Source: Burkholderia sp. Ac-20379 (GTDB lineage Bacteria > Pseudomonadota > Gammaproteobacteria > Burkholderiales > Burkholderiaceae). Taken from it: DNA of 32,969 nt. Each line of letters opens with the position of its first letter. Positions within the stretch are counted from its first letter, which is position 1. Where the stretch lies: positions 1-32,969 of the forward strand of contig NZ_JAAGPF010000055.1 in assembly GCF_017104645.1 (NCBI RefSeq), given 5' to 3'. Under the pieces are notes generated by a model. It saw only the letters and a list, made by a program, of their open reading frames with translations, ran no database searches and was not told the origin of the DNA. Made by a program: the position numbers and the translations under genes. Positions 22,630-31,518 of the stretch are shown in pieces.

Positions 22630-23061
22630 TCAGCGGCGCGCGGCGGCTTCGTCCGGACGCAGCTTGACGGCCAGCTTGTCGAGCACGCCGTTGACGTACT
22701 TGTAGCCGTCCGAGCCGCCGAACGTCTTGGTCAGCTCGACGGCCTCGTTGATGATGACGCGGTACGGCGTTTCGATCTGATGCTTCAGTTCGAACGTCGC
22801 GGCCAGCAGCACCGCGCGTTCGACGGGCGACAGTTGCTCGATCGGGCGATCGAGGCTCGGCGTGAGCGCGGCGGCGAGATCCACGTGTTCGCGGATCACG
22901 CCGTACAGGATGGTTTCAAGCAGTTCGCGATCGGCCTTGTCGTAACCCTGCGCGCCGCGCAACTGCGCGTCGATCTCGCCGGTGGACGCGTTCGACAGCA
23001 GCCATTGATACAGGCCCTGCGTCGCCAGTTCGCGCGATTGTCGGCGTGCACTCTTCTTCAT
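22630..23061 (-). CDS. nusB: Transcription antitermination factor NusB
   Basis: A 143-residue all-helical protein that binds boxA RNA with S10 (NusE) in rRNA antitermination. Typical sequence: [18 protein letters not shown] at the N-terminus and [29 protein letters not shown] in the C-terminal half. Its start overlaps the ribH stop by 4 bp, giving translational coupling, as in many betaproteobacteria where riboflavin synthesis genes and nusB form one operon. Followed by a terminator. Confidence 0.97.
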   Translation of the reverse strand: MKKSARRQSRELATQGLYQWLLSNASTGEIDAQLRGAQGYDKADRELLETILYGVIREHVDLAAALTPSLDRPIEQLSPVERAVLLAATFELKHQIETPYRVIINEAVELTKTFGGSDGYKYVNGVLDKLAVKLRPDEAAARR

Positions 23062-23576
23062 TCGTTTTCCTCTTCTTCGTCTTCGTCCTCTTCTTCCTCG
23101 TCGTCGCTCAGCTGGTCGAGCGTCATCGTGAGGTTGGCCATCTCGACGGCCGTGCGGGCTGCGTCGCGGCCCTTCTCGGTCATGCGGGCGATGGCCTGCT
23201 CGTCGTTCTCGGTGGTCAGCACGGCGTTGGCGATCGGCGTGTTGAAGTCGAGCGCGATGCGCGAGATGCCCGCGCCGCTTTCGTTCGAGACGAGTTCGAA
23301 GTGGTAGGTTTCGCCGCGGATCACGGCGCCGAGCGCGATCAGCGCATCGAATTGGTTGCTTTCGGCCAGCTTTTGCAGCGCCAGCGGGATTTCGAGCGCA
23401 CCGGGCACGGTGACGAGCAGCACGTCTTCGCCGGCGACGCCGAGGCGTTCGAGTTCCTCGACGCAGGCATCGGCCAGGCCGTTGCAGACGGGTTCGTTGA
23501 AGCGCGACTGCACGATGCCGATGCGCAGGCCTTCACCCTCGTGATTCGGTTGGTATTGTCCGATTTCCATGTTCAT
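23058..23576 (-). CDS. ribH: 6,7-dimethyl-8-ribityllumazine synthase
   Basis: A 172-residue enzyme for the penultimate step of riboflavin synthesis, condensing 5-amino-6-ribitylaminouracil with 3,4-dihydroxy-2-butanone 4-phosphate. Motifs: [20 protein letters not shown] and [14 protein letters not shown], the latter with the conserved active-site His. After the normal end of the fold, the last ~17 residues are almost entirely Asp/Glu, encoded by GAA/GAC repeats, a low-complexity acidic tail longer than in E. coli RibH. It is in an operon with ribBA upstream and overlaps nusB. Confidence 0.97.
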   Translation of the reverse strand: MNMEIGQYQPNHEGEGLRIGIVQSRFNEPVCNGLADACVEELERLGVAGEDVLLVTVPGALEIPLALQKLAESNQFDALIALGAVIRGETYHFELVSNESGAGISRIALDFNTPIANAVLTTENDEQAIARMTEKGRDAARTAVEMANLTMTLDQLSDDEEEEDEDEEEENE

Positions 23577-23631
23577 TCCGTGGTTGGATTCAGCGTGGTT
23601 GGGAGCGGCGGATCAGCCGGTTGCGTTGAAC

Positions 23632-24759
23632 TCAGATCTCGGACGCCGCGCCGCCAGGCATCGGCACGAAGCCCGTCACCTCGAGACCCCAGCCCGACAT
23701 GCTGCCGAGCTTGCGCGGGTTCGCGAGCACCTGCATCTTGCCGACGCCGACGTCGCGCAGGATTTGCGCGCCGATGCCGAACGTCTTGAAATCGACCGGG
23801 CGGCGCTTGAGCACCGCGGCCTTTTCTTCCTCGTCGAACGCGCGGAACACGTCGACGAGATGTTCCTTGTTGTCGCCGCAATTGAGCAGCACGATCGCGC
23901 CGAGGTCGCGCGCGGCGATTTCCTTCATGGCGGCGTCGAGCGTCCACGAGTGCGTGGAGGTGCTGGTTTCGAGCAGGTCGAGCACCGACAGCGGCTCGTG
24001 CACGCGCACCGGCGTGTCGACATCGGGCGAGGGCGTGCCGCGCACCAGCGCGATGTGCGGCGAGCCGGTGGGCTTGTCGCGGTACAGCACGGCCTGGAAC
24101 GCGCCGTGCGCGGTTTGCATGGTGCGCTCGGCCACGCGTTCGACGATCGATTCGGTGCGGCTGCGGTAGTGGATCAGGTCGGCGATCGTGCCGATCAGGA
24201 TGCCGTGCTGCTCGCCGAATTCGATCAGATCGGGCAGGCGCGCCATCGAGCCGTCGTCCTTGATCACTTCGCAGATCACGGCAGCCGGCGTGAGGCCCGC
24301 GAGCGCCGTCAGGTCGCAGCCGGCTTCGGTATGGCCGGCGCGCACCAGCACGCCGCCCGGTTGCGCCATGATCGGGAACACGTGGCCCGGCTGGACGATC
24401 TGGTCGGCGCGCGTGTCGCGCGCGACGGCCGTGGCGATCGTGTGCGAGCGGTCGGCCGCCGAGATGCCGGTGGTGACGCCTTCGGCCGCCTCGATGCTGA
24501 CCGTGAACGCCGTGCCGTACTGCGTGCCGTTGCGGTAGGTCATCAGCGGCAGGTTCAGGTGCTTGCAGCGTTCCTGGGTCAGCGTCAGGCAGATCAGGCC
24601 GCGGCCGTAGCGCGCCATGAAGTTGATCGCTTCCGGCGTGACGAAATCGGCGGCGAGGATCAGGTCGCCTTCGTTTTCGCGGTCTTCCTCGTCGACGAGG
24701 ATCACCATGCGGCCGGCTTTCAGCTCGGCGATGATGTCGGGCGTGGAGGCGAGCTTCAT
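23632..24759 (-). CDS. ribBA: 3,4-dihydroxy-2-butanone 4-phosphate synthase with degenerate RibA-like domain (RibBX type)
   Basis: A 375-residue protein. The N-terminal ~205 residues are a full RibB domain ([11 protein letters not shown] at 23-33; [14 protein letters not shown] further on) that makes the four-carbon unit for riboflavin. The C-terminal part has the GTP cyclohydrolase II fold outline (HIALVRG through [11 protein letters not shown]) but lacks the three zinc-binding cysteines and the GSxRCDC motif; HSWTLDAAM stands in that place. It therefore should not act as a cyclohydrolase, and a separate RibA is expected elsewhere in the genome. Such RibBX hybrids are known in proteobacteria. 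First gene of the ribBA-ribH-nusB operon. Confidence 0.93.
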   Translation of the reverse strand: MKLASTPDIIAELKAGRMVILVDEEDRENEGDLILAADFVTPEAINFMARYGRGLICLTLTQERCKHLNLPLMTYRNGTQYGTAFTVSIEAAEGVTTGISAADRSHTIATAVARDTRADQIVQPGHVFPIMAQPGGVLVRAGHTEAGCDLTALAGLTPAAVICEVIKDDGSMARLPDLIEFGEQHGILIGTIADLIHYRSRTESIVERVAERTMQTAHGAFQAVLYRDKPTGSPHIALVRGTPSPDVDTPVRVHEPLSVLDLLETSTSTHSWTLDAAMKEIAARDLGAIVLLNCGDNKEHLVDVFRAFDEEEKAAVLKRRPVDFKTFGIGAQILRDVGVGKMQVLANPRKLGSMSGWGLEVTGFVPMPGGAASEI

Positions 24760-25041
24760 ATCGGGAAAAGGGAGTCCGCTGGGGAAAAGCGCTATTTTAC
24801 GTCACGGCGAGCCGGCTGCCTTGGAAATCGGGCAGTGTGTATGGCCGTCGCGTTGCCTGCCCCGCGCACCGGCCGGTGCGGCCCCGCCGGCCCGGTGCCG
24901 GGCGGCGCCGCGCGTCTTGCGCCGGCGTGGCATGATCGGCGCTGGCGGCCGCTTTGGGGGCCTTCGCGTCCACCGCCAGTGGCCGCTCGCCGTACTGTTC
25001 TGGCCCCACCGTTGCGCCCCATTCGCCTTCCGGAGATGCCG

Positions 25042-25686
25042 ATGTCCGCCCATACCTGGCTGCTGTTCGCCTTCGCCTATCTGCTGACCACGCTGACGCC
25101 CGGCCCGAACGTGCTGCTCGTGATCCGCAACACGGTGCGCCACGGCGCGCGCGGCACGGTCGTGTCGATCGCCGGCAACCTGTTCGTGCAACTGGTGGTG
25201 GTGATGCTGGTGGCGGTGGGCGTGGGCGCGATCCTGGCCGCGATGCCGCCGCTGTTCGTCGCGCTGAAGCTGGTCGGGGCGGCCTATCTGATCTTCATCG
25301 GCATCCGGCAATGGCGCGAGGCCGGGCGGCCCGCCGCCGGTGGCGCCGAGGCGAATGCCGCGCCGGGCACGGCCGCGCCGGTCAGCCGCTGGCGGCTGTT
25401 GCGCGAAGCGATGATCGTGGCCGGCAGCAATCCGAAGACCATGATCTTCCTGTCCGCGTTCATGCCGCAGTTCGTCGATCATCAACGCTCGTTGCCGCTG
25501 CAGTTCGCCGAGATGTACCTGACCATCGCGCTGACGGTGCTCGTGGTGCACGCGATCTACTCGACCGGCGTGCGCCATCTGCACGGTCGCCTGCGCGCGA
25601 GCCGCGCGGTGGCGGCGATCCGGCGCACGACCGGCCTCGTGTTTGTCGGCTTCGGCGTGGAGTTGTTGACAGCGAAGCAGCCGTGA
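25042..25686 (+). CDS. LysE/RhtB family exporter
   Basis: A 214-residue membrane protein of the LysE superfamily: [21 protein letters not shown] near residues 17-37 is the RhtB-type signature, followed by about five further hydrophobic segments and [17 protein letters not shown] in the middle. Likely an exporter of amino acids or related compounds; substrate unknown. The ATG at 25042 is chosen because CGGAG lies 6 bases upstream; an in-frame ATG two codons earlier is too close to it. The frame is open far upstream as the antisense of ribBA, which is a shadow. It is divergent from ribBA. Confidence 0.9.
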   Translation: MSAHTWLLFAFAYLLTTLTPGPNVLLVIRNTVRHGARGTVVSIAGNLFVQLVVVMLVAVGVGAILAAMPPLFVALKLVGAAYLIFIGIRQWREAGRPAAGGAEANAAPGTAAPVSRWRLLREAMIVAGSNPKTMIFLSAFMPQFVDHQRSLPLQFAEMYLTIALTVLVVHAIYSTGVRHLHGRLRASRAVAAIRRTTGLVFVGFGVELLTAKQP

Positions 25687-25758
25687 TGCGTGTGGCTCGC
25701 TATTTGCGGCGGGCGGGGCAGGGCCGATGATGACCCGCCCCTTGCCGATGCGCTGCGT

Positions 25759-25995
25759 TCAGGATTGCGCGGCCGGGCGCTTGGTCTGAACGTCCACCGC
25801 GGCGTCGTGCGAGACGGCCGCCTGCGCGAGCGCCTCGGGCGCTGCCGCCCCCGCTTCGTCTTCCTTGATTCCTTCCTTGAAGCCCTTGATCGCGCCGCCC
25901 AGATCGGTGCCGAGGCTGCGCAGTTTCTTCGTTCCGAACACCAGCGACACGATCGCCAGGACGATCAGCCAATGCGTCATGCTGAGGCTACCCAT
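25759..25995 (-). CDS. tatA: Twin-arginine translocase subunit TatA/TatE
   Basis: A 78-residue protein with one N-terminal transmembrane helix ([16 protein letters not shown]), the conserved FG hinge and an amphipathic helix ([21 protein letters not shown]), then a charged variable tail: the standard TatA architecture. The ATG at 25995 has AAGGAG 7 bases upstream and is preferred over the GTG two codons earlier. No tatB or tatC is adjacent, so it is a stand-alone paralogue that would work with the main Tat complex. It is divergent from a gene whose product carries a twin-arginine signal, suggesting it boosts export of that enzyme. Confidence 0.9.
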   Translation of the reverse strand: MGSLSMTHWLIVLAIVSLVFGTKKLRSLGTDLGGAIKGFKEGIKEDEAGAAAPEALAQAAVSHDAAVDVQTKRPAAQS

Positions 25996-26271
25996 GTTCA
26001 CGCTCCTTGCGTTTGCTTCCGTTTGAATTGAACCGCGCGTCGCACCGATGCGGACACCGGCGCATGCGCAGATCCTATGCGCCTTCGTTGCGGCGATGTA
26101 TCAAACCTGCTTATGCACTCGCCAAGAATTCCTGATTGTTCATCCTGAGCGTGCGTCCCTAGTATTGGCGTCACGGAGCGGACAGCAAGGTTCCGATCGA
26201 TCGGCAGCGCCGTGCGCCACGCGCCGCGGCGGCCGATCTTCATCAGGAAAAGATATTCAGGAGAACAGAGC

Positions 26272-27528
26272 ATGACCGATATGAAACGCCGCAGCGTGCT
26301 GGTCGGCGCGGCAGCAGGCGCCGTCGCGATGGGTGCCGCGGTGGCAGCCAAGGCCGCCGAATTCGGCAACCCCGATACGCCGCCGCAAGGCGCGATCAAT
26401 TCCACGCCGGCCGCGCTGTCCGAACCCGGTCCGCAGAACCCGGTGCTGCGCGACGTGCTGCCGTCGTTCAACAATCCGCCCGCCACCGACGTGGGCGGCA
26501 TGCCGATTCCGTGGGCCTCGTTCAACCTTGCTCACAAGCGCATCCAGGCTGGCGGCTGGGCGCGCGAAGTGACCACCAAGGCGTTCCCGATCTCGAAGGA
26601 CATCGCCGGCGTGAACATGCGCCTCGGGCCGGGCGGCGTGCGCGAGCTGCATTGGCACCAGCAGGCCGAGTGGGCGATCATGGTCAGCGGCCAGGTGCGC
26701 GTGACGACCATCGACACGCAGGGCCGCGCCGAAGTGGCCGACGTGGCCGCCGGCGACATCTGGTATTTCCCGCCGGGCCTGCCGCACTCGCTGCAGGGCC
26801 TCGGCGACAACGGCGGCGAATTCGTGCTGGCGTTCGATAACGGTTCCTCGGGCGAATTCAACACGCTGATGGTGTCCGACTGGTTCGCCCACACGCCGCC
26901 CGACATCCTCGCGCAGAACTTCGGCGTGCCGGCCGAAAAGTTCAAGGAGATTCCGCTCGAACAGCTGTGGATCTATCAAGGCGCGAAGGCTGGCCCACTG
27001 GCTGCCGATCAGGCCTACTGCGCGTCGCCGGCCGGCCGCCCCGATCACCCGTTCATCTTCCGCATGAGCGCGATGGCGCCGACGGTGTCGAGCTCGGGCG
27101 GCGAAGTGCGCATCGTCGACAGCCACAACTTCCCGGTGTCGAAGACGGTGGCCGCGGCGCTCGTGACGGTCAAGCCGGGCGGCCTGCGCGAAATGCACTG
27201 GCATCCGGACAACGACGAATGGCAGTACTTCATCAAGGGCACGGCACGCATGACGGTGTTCAACACCGGGCCGGCCGCGCAGACGGTGGACTTCAACCCC
27301 GGGGACGTGGGCTACGTCGAGAAGAACCTCGGCCACTACATCAAGAACACCGGCAAGGAGGATCTGGTGTTCCTCGAGATCTTCAAGTCCGATCACTTCT
27401 CCGAGATCACGCTGTCGCAATGGCTGGCGAACGTGCCGAGGCAGTTGCTGCGCGAGCACCTGCGCGTCGACGACGAGACGCTCGATGCGATCCACCGCCT
27501 GAAGGGCCGGCGCGACGTGATCGCCTGA
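26272..27528 (+). CDS. oxdC: Tat-exported bicupin oxalate decarboxylase
   Basis: A 418-residue enzyme predicted to convert oxalate to formate and CO2 using manganese. The N-terminus has a twin-arginine signal (KRRSVLVG, residues 5-12, then a hydrophobic stretch to AKAAE), so the folded enzyme should reach the periplasm. Two cupin domains each keep a full metal set: His127, His129, Glu133, His172, and His309, His311, Glu316, His355. The mobile lid that is SENST in Bacillus subtilis OxdC reads GEFNT here (194-198), keeping the catalytic Glu195. AGGAGA precedes the ATG. It is followed 130 bp later by the Mn importer gene and is divergent from tatA. Oxalate oxidase activity cannot be excluded from sequence. 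Confidence 0.93.
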   Translation: MTDMKRRSVLVGAAAGAVAMGAAVAAKAAEFGNPDTPPQGAINSTPAALSEPGPQNPVLRDVLPSFNNPPATDVGGMPIPWASFNLAHKRIQAGGWAREVTTKAFPISKDIAGVNMRLGPGGVRELHWHQQAEWAIMVSGQVRVTTIDTQGRAEVADVAAGDIWYFPPGLPHSLQGLGDNGGEFVLAFDNGSSGEFNTLMVSDWFAHTPPDILAQNFGVPAEKFKEIPLEQLWIYQGAKAGPLAADQAYCASPAGRPDHPFIFRMSAMAPTVSSSGGEVRIVDSHNFPVSKTVAAALVTVKPGGLREMHWHPDNDEWQYFIKGTARMTVFNTGPAAQTVDFNPGDVGYVEKNLGHYIKNTGKEDLVFLEIFKSDHFSEITLSQWLANVPRQLLREHLRVDDETLDAIHRLKGRRDVIA

Positions 27529-27658
27529 GTCGCAGGCCGCCGCGGCCCCGGCGTGCGCGTGCGCGCAGGCTCGACGCCTGCCGCACGGCGCGCGGCCGCC
27601 TCGTTCCCGTTGTTGTCCGCTATCGAAATCCAGCACGCATTTGCAAGAGGCTCACATC

Positions 27659-28963
27659 ATGCCGATGGCACTCAAACGCACCGCCAGCCAGGCCTTGGCC
27701 GGCACGACGACCGCCGACACCGTCACCGCGATGCGCGACACGCTCGACAACGAACGCCGCGGCCTGCGCGCGCTGTTGCCATTCGCCGGGCCGGCGGTGA
27801 TCGCCTCGGTCGGCTACATGGATCCGGGCAATTTCGCCACCAATATCCAGGCCGGCTCGACCTACGGCTACGAACTGCTGTGGGTGGTGATGCTGGCGTC
27901 GCTGGTGGCGATGCTGTTTCAGGCGATGTCCGCCAAGCTCGGCATCGTGACGGGCCGCAGCCTCGCGGAAGTGTGCCGCGACGAATTTCCGAAGCCGCTC
28001 GTGATCGCGATGTGGATCGGCTCCGAGATCGCCGCGATCGCCACCGACCTGGCCGAGTTCATGGGCGCGGCGATGGGCATCTCGCTGCTGTTCCATCTCG
28101 CGCTGGCCTGGGGGCTGCTGATCACCGGCATCGTGACGGTGGGCATCCTGTCGCTCGACAAGAAGGGCTTTCGCCCGCTCGAACTGGTGATCGCCGCGTT
28201 CATCGCCGTGATCGGCCTCAGCTACCTGGGCGAGCTGTTCATCGCGCCGCCCGACTGGCACGCCGCGATCTTCCATACGTTCGTGCCGCAACTGCATGGC
28301 AGCGAGGCGCTGATGCTGGCCGTGGGGATCGTCGGTGCGACCATCATGCCGCACACCATTTATCTGCACTCCGGATTGACGCAGAACCGCGCGCCGGCGC
28401 GCAACGACTATCAGCGCAGCCGTCTGGTGCGCTTCTCGAATCGCGAGGTGATGGTCGCGCTGGGCCTGGCCGGATTCGTGAACATGGCGATGGTGGCGAT
28501 GTCCGCCTCGGTGTTCAGCAAGCACGCGCCCGGCATCGCCGACATCGCGGCGGCGTACCACACGCTGACGCCCGTGCTCGGTGCCGGTGCGGGCGTGCTG
28601 TTCCTCGTCTCGCTGCTGGCCTCGGGCATCTCCAGCTCGGTGGTGGGCACGATGGCCGGGCAGAACATCATGCAGGGCTTCGTGGGGTTTCGCATTCCGG
28701 TCCTGGTGCGCCGCCTGATCACCATCGTGCCGGCCGTGATCGTGTGCCTGACCTGCGATCCGATGCACGCGATGATCGACAGCCAGATCGTGCTCAGCAT
28801 CGTGTTGCCGGTGCCGCTGATCGCGCTCGTGGTGCTGTCGTCGCGCCGCTCAGTGATGGGCCGGTTTGCCGCGAGCCGCAAGATCGTCGTCGTGGCGGGT
28901 TTCGCCACCGCCGTGATTCTCGCCTTGAATATCGCCCTGGTCTGGCAGGCTGCCGTCGCGTAA
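27659..28963 (+). CDS. mntH: Nramp-family manganese/iron importer MntH
   Basis: A 434-residue proton-coupled divalent metal importer with about 11 transmembrane helices. Both metal-site signatures are present: MDPGNFATNIQAG in helix 1 and MPHTIYLHS in helix 6 (Met is the soft ligand that favours Mn and Fe). The ATG at 27659 has GAGG upstream and gives a normal cytoplasmic N-terminal extension. Placed just after the Mn-dependent oxalate decarboxylase and probably cotranscribed with it, it would supply the metal before folded export. Its last 114 bp overlap the 3' end of the convergent LysR gene. Confidence 0.95.
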   Translation: MPMALKRTASQALAGTTTADTVTAMRDTLDNERRGLRALLPFAGPAVIASVGYMDPGNFATNIQAGSTYGYELLWVVMLASLVAMLFQAMSAKLGIVTGRSLAEVCRDEFPKPLVIAMWIGSEIAAIATDLAEFMGAAMGISLLFHLALAWGLLITGIVTVGILSLDKKGFRPLELVIAAFIAVIGLSYLGELFIAPPDWHAAIFHTFVPQLHGSEALMLAVGIVGATIMPHTIYLHSGLTQNRAPARNDYQRSRLVRFSNREVMVALGLAGFVNMAMVAMSASVFSKHAPGIADIAAAYHTLTPVLGAGAGVLFLVSLLASGISSSVVGTMAGQNIMQGFVGFRIPVLVRRLITIVPAVIVCLTCDPMHAMIDSQIVLSIVLPVPLIALVVLSSRRSVMGRFAASRKIVVVAGFATAVILALNIALVWQAAVA

Positions 28964-29986
28964 CAGGGCGCGGGTGCGCAGCGCGACGTCGAGGCTCGCC
29001 GTGCTCGCGACCGGCCGCGCCGGCCCCGGAACATATGCGGAGCGTTGAAGCGCCATGTCGGCCTGCACCTTGTCGATTCCCGTGATGTGTTCGAGCCGCG
29101 CGCCGCCTTCGGTCAGAAGGAACTCGCGGAAATGGACGGCCGCCGGCGGCAGATGGCGGTCGGCGCGATGGACCACGCACCAGTTGCGCTTGCGCGGAAA
29201 GCCCTGCACGTCGAGCACCGCGAGCAGGCCGGCGCGCAGTTCGGATTGAACCGTCTGCGCGGGCAACAGGCTGATGCCCATGCCGGCCATCACCGATTGC
29301 TTGATCGCCTCGGCGCAGCCGATCTCCATGAAGCGCGGCGCGTGCGGCTGGCCGCGGAAGCTGTCCTCGGCGGCGTTGCGCGTGTCGGTGCCGCTCTCGC
29401 GCACCAGCAGGCATTCGCCGGCCATGCGCGAACGGTCGAGGTTGCGCACGCCGGCCAGCGGATGATCGGGCGCCGCCACCAGCACGAACGGATTCGGCGC
29501 GAACGGCTCGGCGACGATGGCCGGATCGTCCGGCGCCTGCACCATCACCGCGAGATCGAGGCTGTCGCTGCGCAACTGGGCGATCAATTGATCGCGGCTG
29601 CGCACCGACATGTCGAGATCGACGCCGGGCTTGCGCTGCATGAACGCGCCGATCAGCCGCGGGAAGAAGTAGCTGCCCGAAGTGATCAGGCCGACGCGCA
29701 GGCGCTGCGTGTTGCCGGTCTTCAGGGTTGCGAACGATTGCTCGGCGGCTTTCAGATCGGCGAGGATCGCGAGGCTGTGGCGCAGCATCAGCTCGCCGGC
29801 GTCGGTCAGCGCGATGCGCTTGCCGACATGGCTGAACAGCGGCACGCCGGCCTGATCCTCCATCTGCTTGATCTGCATCGAGACGGCAGGCTGAGTCAGA
29901 TGCAGATCTTCGGCCGCACGCGAAAAGCTCAAATTGCGCGCAACGCTTTCGAACGTCTTGAGTTGGCGAATTGTTATGTTTTTCAT
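28850..29986 (-). CDS. LysR-type transcriptional regulator with long C-terminal extension
   Basis: A 378-residue regulator. The N-terminal winged helix-turn-helix (residues ~5-63: IRQLKTFESVARNLSFSRAAEDLHLTQPAVSMQIKQME) is clearly LysR type, with CbbR-like features, and a substrate-binding domain follows to about residue 300. LysR proteins usually end near 300-315, but this frame continues ~65 residues with Gly/Arg/Asp-rich sequence, of which the last part is antisense to mntH. The extension may be real or reflect loss of the ancestral stop. Placement beside oxdC-mntH suggests control of the oxalate module, but no binding site was identified, and its own target could be elsewhere. Confidence 0.9.
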   Translation of the reverse strand: MKNITIRQLKTFESVARNLSFSRAAEDLHLTQPAVSMQIKQMEDQAGVPLFSHVGKRIALTDAGELMLRHSLAILADLKAAEQSFATLKTGNTQRLRVGLITSGSYFFPRLIGAFMQRKPGVDLDMSVRSRDQLIAQLRSDSLDLAVMVQAPDDPAIVAEPFAPNPFVLVAAPDHPLAGVRNLDRSRMAGECLLVRESGTDTRNAAEDSFRGQPHAPRFMEIGCAEAIKQSVMAGMGISLLPAQTVQSELRAGLLAVLDVQGFPRKRNWCVVHRADRHLPPAAVHFREFLLTEGGARLEHITGIDKVQADMALQRSAYVPGPARPVASTASLDVALRTRALLRDGSLPDQGDIQGENHGGGETRHDDDLAARGKPAHH

Positions 29987-30338
29987 ATGAAGCCGTGTCT
30001 CCTATTGGGGAACGTGTTTCATGCCGCTTCGAATGATGCCGGGGCGGCTTCATCGAAGTGTAGTCCTGCTACGGAATTTCGGCTTGCAGGGGAACACCCG
30101 CGCTTGCGATAAGCGTGACGGCGTGCAGGTGCGGAAAAACAGGCAAAAACGCGAGAAAAACTGAGGTTTTAGCGATCGCGAGGCGACGGCTGGGGCGAAG
30201 CGGAGAGGCAGGACACAATCGTTGGCAATGCTGACGATTGCGTGCGCTTATATGAAATGAAAGTGCAGAAATTAAAACGTCGGGCGATTGAAAGTGCGAC
30301 GCAAGACCGAGAAGGGACGCGGCCTTGCGTCGTGCGGC
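29987..30338. other. Intergenic region between the LysR gene and the kgu genes
   Basis: No gene supported. It is less GC-rich than its surroundings between about 30130 and 30300. It should hold the LysR promoter at the left and the end of the minus-strand kgu transcript at the right. Visible dyads: CAATCGT/ACGATTG (around 30216-30240) and CGCAAGACC/GGCCTTGCG (around 30299-30328); neither has a convincing T run. Confidence 0.5.
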
Positions 30339-30515
30339 TTACTTGGTCATGTAGAACAGCGCGTCGGCGGCGGCCTTGCGCGAGGCGGCGGTGTCGGCCG
30401 GGGTAGGCGCCGTCGCCGCGGCGGGTGCGGCTTTCGACGCATCGGTGGCGGCCGTGTTCGCCGCTTCGATGGCGGGCGCGGCCGGCGCGATCGCCGGTCG
30501 GCCGGCTCGCGGCAT
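30339..30515 (-). CDS. Possible small Ala/Pro-rich protein
   Basis: A 58-codon frame from the ATG at 30515, starting MPRAGRPAIAPAAP and ending with the protein-like AADALFYMTK before a TAA. The Ala/Thr/Pro-rich body is low-complexity and the frame is open further upstream as antisense-like sequence of kguD, so coding is uncertain. It lies 29 bp after the kguD stop on the same strand. No function can be suggested. Confidence 0.35.
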   Translation of the reverse strand: MPRAGRPAIAPAAPAIEAANTAATDASKAAPAAATAPTPADTAASRKAAADALFYMTK

Positions 30516-30544
30516 TGCGCCCCGTTTGCGCCCCGCCGCGCACG

Positions 30545-31513
30545 TCAGCCTTGCCGGGCCAGCACCTCGCGATTGACGATGTTCTCGCGCAGCGTGCCGT
30601 CGAGCGCGCCGATCAGGTTCTCGGCCGCATTGCGGGCCATCGCGTGGCGCGTTTCGCTCGTCGCCGAGCCGATATGCGGCAGCGCCACCACGTTCTTCAT
30701 GTCCAGCAGCGGCGAATCGGCCGCGAGCGGCTCGCGCTCGAACACGTCGAGCCCCGCGCCGCGGATCGTGCCGGCGCGCAGCGCCGCGATCAGCGCCGCC
30801 TCGTCCACCACCGGGCCGCGCGCGGCGTTGATCAGGATCGCGCCGGGCTTCATCTTCGCCAGCTCGGACGCGCCGATCAGGTGGCGCGTGGCGTCGGTCA
30901 GCGGCACTTGCAAACAGACGAAATCGGAGGTGGCCAGCAATTCGTCGAGCGGCACGCGGCGCGCGCCGAACTGCGCCTCGGCCTCGGCATGCGGGCTGCG
31001 GTTGGTGTACTGCACACGCATCCGGAAGCCGAGCGCGGCGCGCCGCGCCACCGCCGCGCCGATCCGGCCGAGCCCGACGATGCCGAGCGTCTTGCCCTGC
31101 ACGTCGGTGCCGAACAGCGGCTCGCCGATGCTCTTCGTCCACTGGCCCGCCTTGACGAATTCCGCCAGCTCGACCACCCGCCGCGCACTCGCGAGGATCA
31201 GCGCGAACACCGTGTCGGCGGTGGATTCGGTCAGCACGTCGGGCGTGTGGGCCAGCACGATGCCGCGCCGCGTCAGGTCCGCCACGTCGAACTGGTCGTA
31301 GCCGACCGAGATCGTCGACCAGGCGCGCAGCTTCGGCGCGCCGTCGAGCATCTTCGCGGTGACGGGCAGGCTCGCGCCGATCGCGCCGTCGGCATCGGCC
31401 AGCGCGGCGGCGAGCGCCTCGGCGCCGTCGGCGTGGATCACCTCGGCGTGCGCCTTCAGGTAGGCGAGCACGTCGTCGGGCAGGGTTTTGTAGGCAACGA
31501 TACGATGCGTCAT
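30545..31513 (-). CDS. kguD: 2-hydroxyacid dehydrogenase, probable 2-ketogluconate (6-phosphate) reductase KguD
   Basis: A 322-residue D-isomer-specific 2-hydroxyacid dehydrogenase. NAD(P)-binding [13 protein letters not shown] follows the KTLGIVG strand, and the catalytic set Arg ([10 protein letters not shown]), Glu (FEREPL) and His (PHIGSAT) is complete. In Pseudomonas, KguD reduces 2-keto-6-phosphogluconate to 6-phosphogluconate, and the order kguK-kguT-kguD is retained here. From memory it is very like KguD; glyoxylate/hydroxypyruvate reductase (GhrB-like) is the alternative family name. The ATG at 31513 is used; an ATG at 31522 overlaps the kguT stop and could be the true coupled start, adding three residues. 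Confidence 0.85.
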   Translation of the reverse strand: MTHRIVAYKTLPDDVLAYLKAHAEVIHADGAEALAAALADADGAIGASLPVTAKMLDGAPKLRAWSTISVGYDQFDVADLTRRGIVLAHTPDVLTESTADTVFALILASARRVVELAEFVKAGQWTKSIGEPLFGTDVQGKTLGIVGLGRIGAAVARRAALGFRMRVQYTNRSPHAEAEAQFGARRVPLDELLATSDFVCLQVPLTDATRHLIGASELAKMKPGAILINAARGPVVDEAALIAALRAGTIRGAGLDVFEREPLAADSPLLDMKNVVALPHIGSATSETRHAMARNAAENLIGALDGTLRENIVNREVLARQG

Positions 31514-31518
31514 GCGAA

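Noticed and set aside
23569-25035. Long plus-strand frame running into the LysE-family gene
   Set aside because: This part is the antisense of ribBA, which has clear motifs; only the segment from 25042 on is coding.
24760-25041. FMN riboswitch upstream of ribBA
   Set aside because: No conserved FMN-element blocks recognised in the ~280-bp gap.
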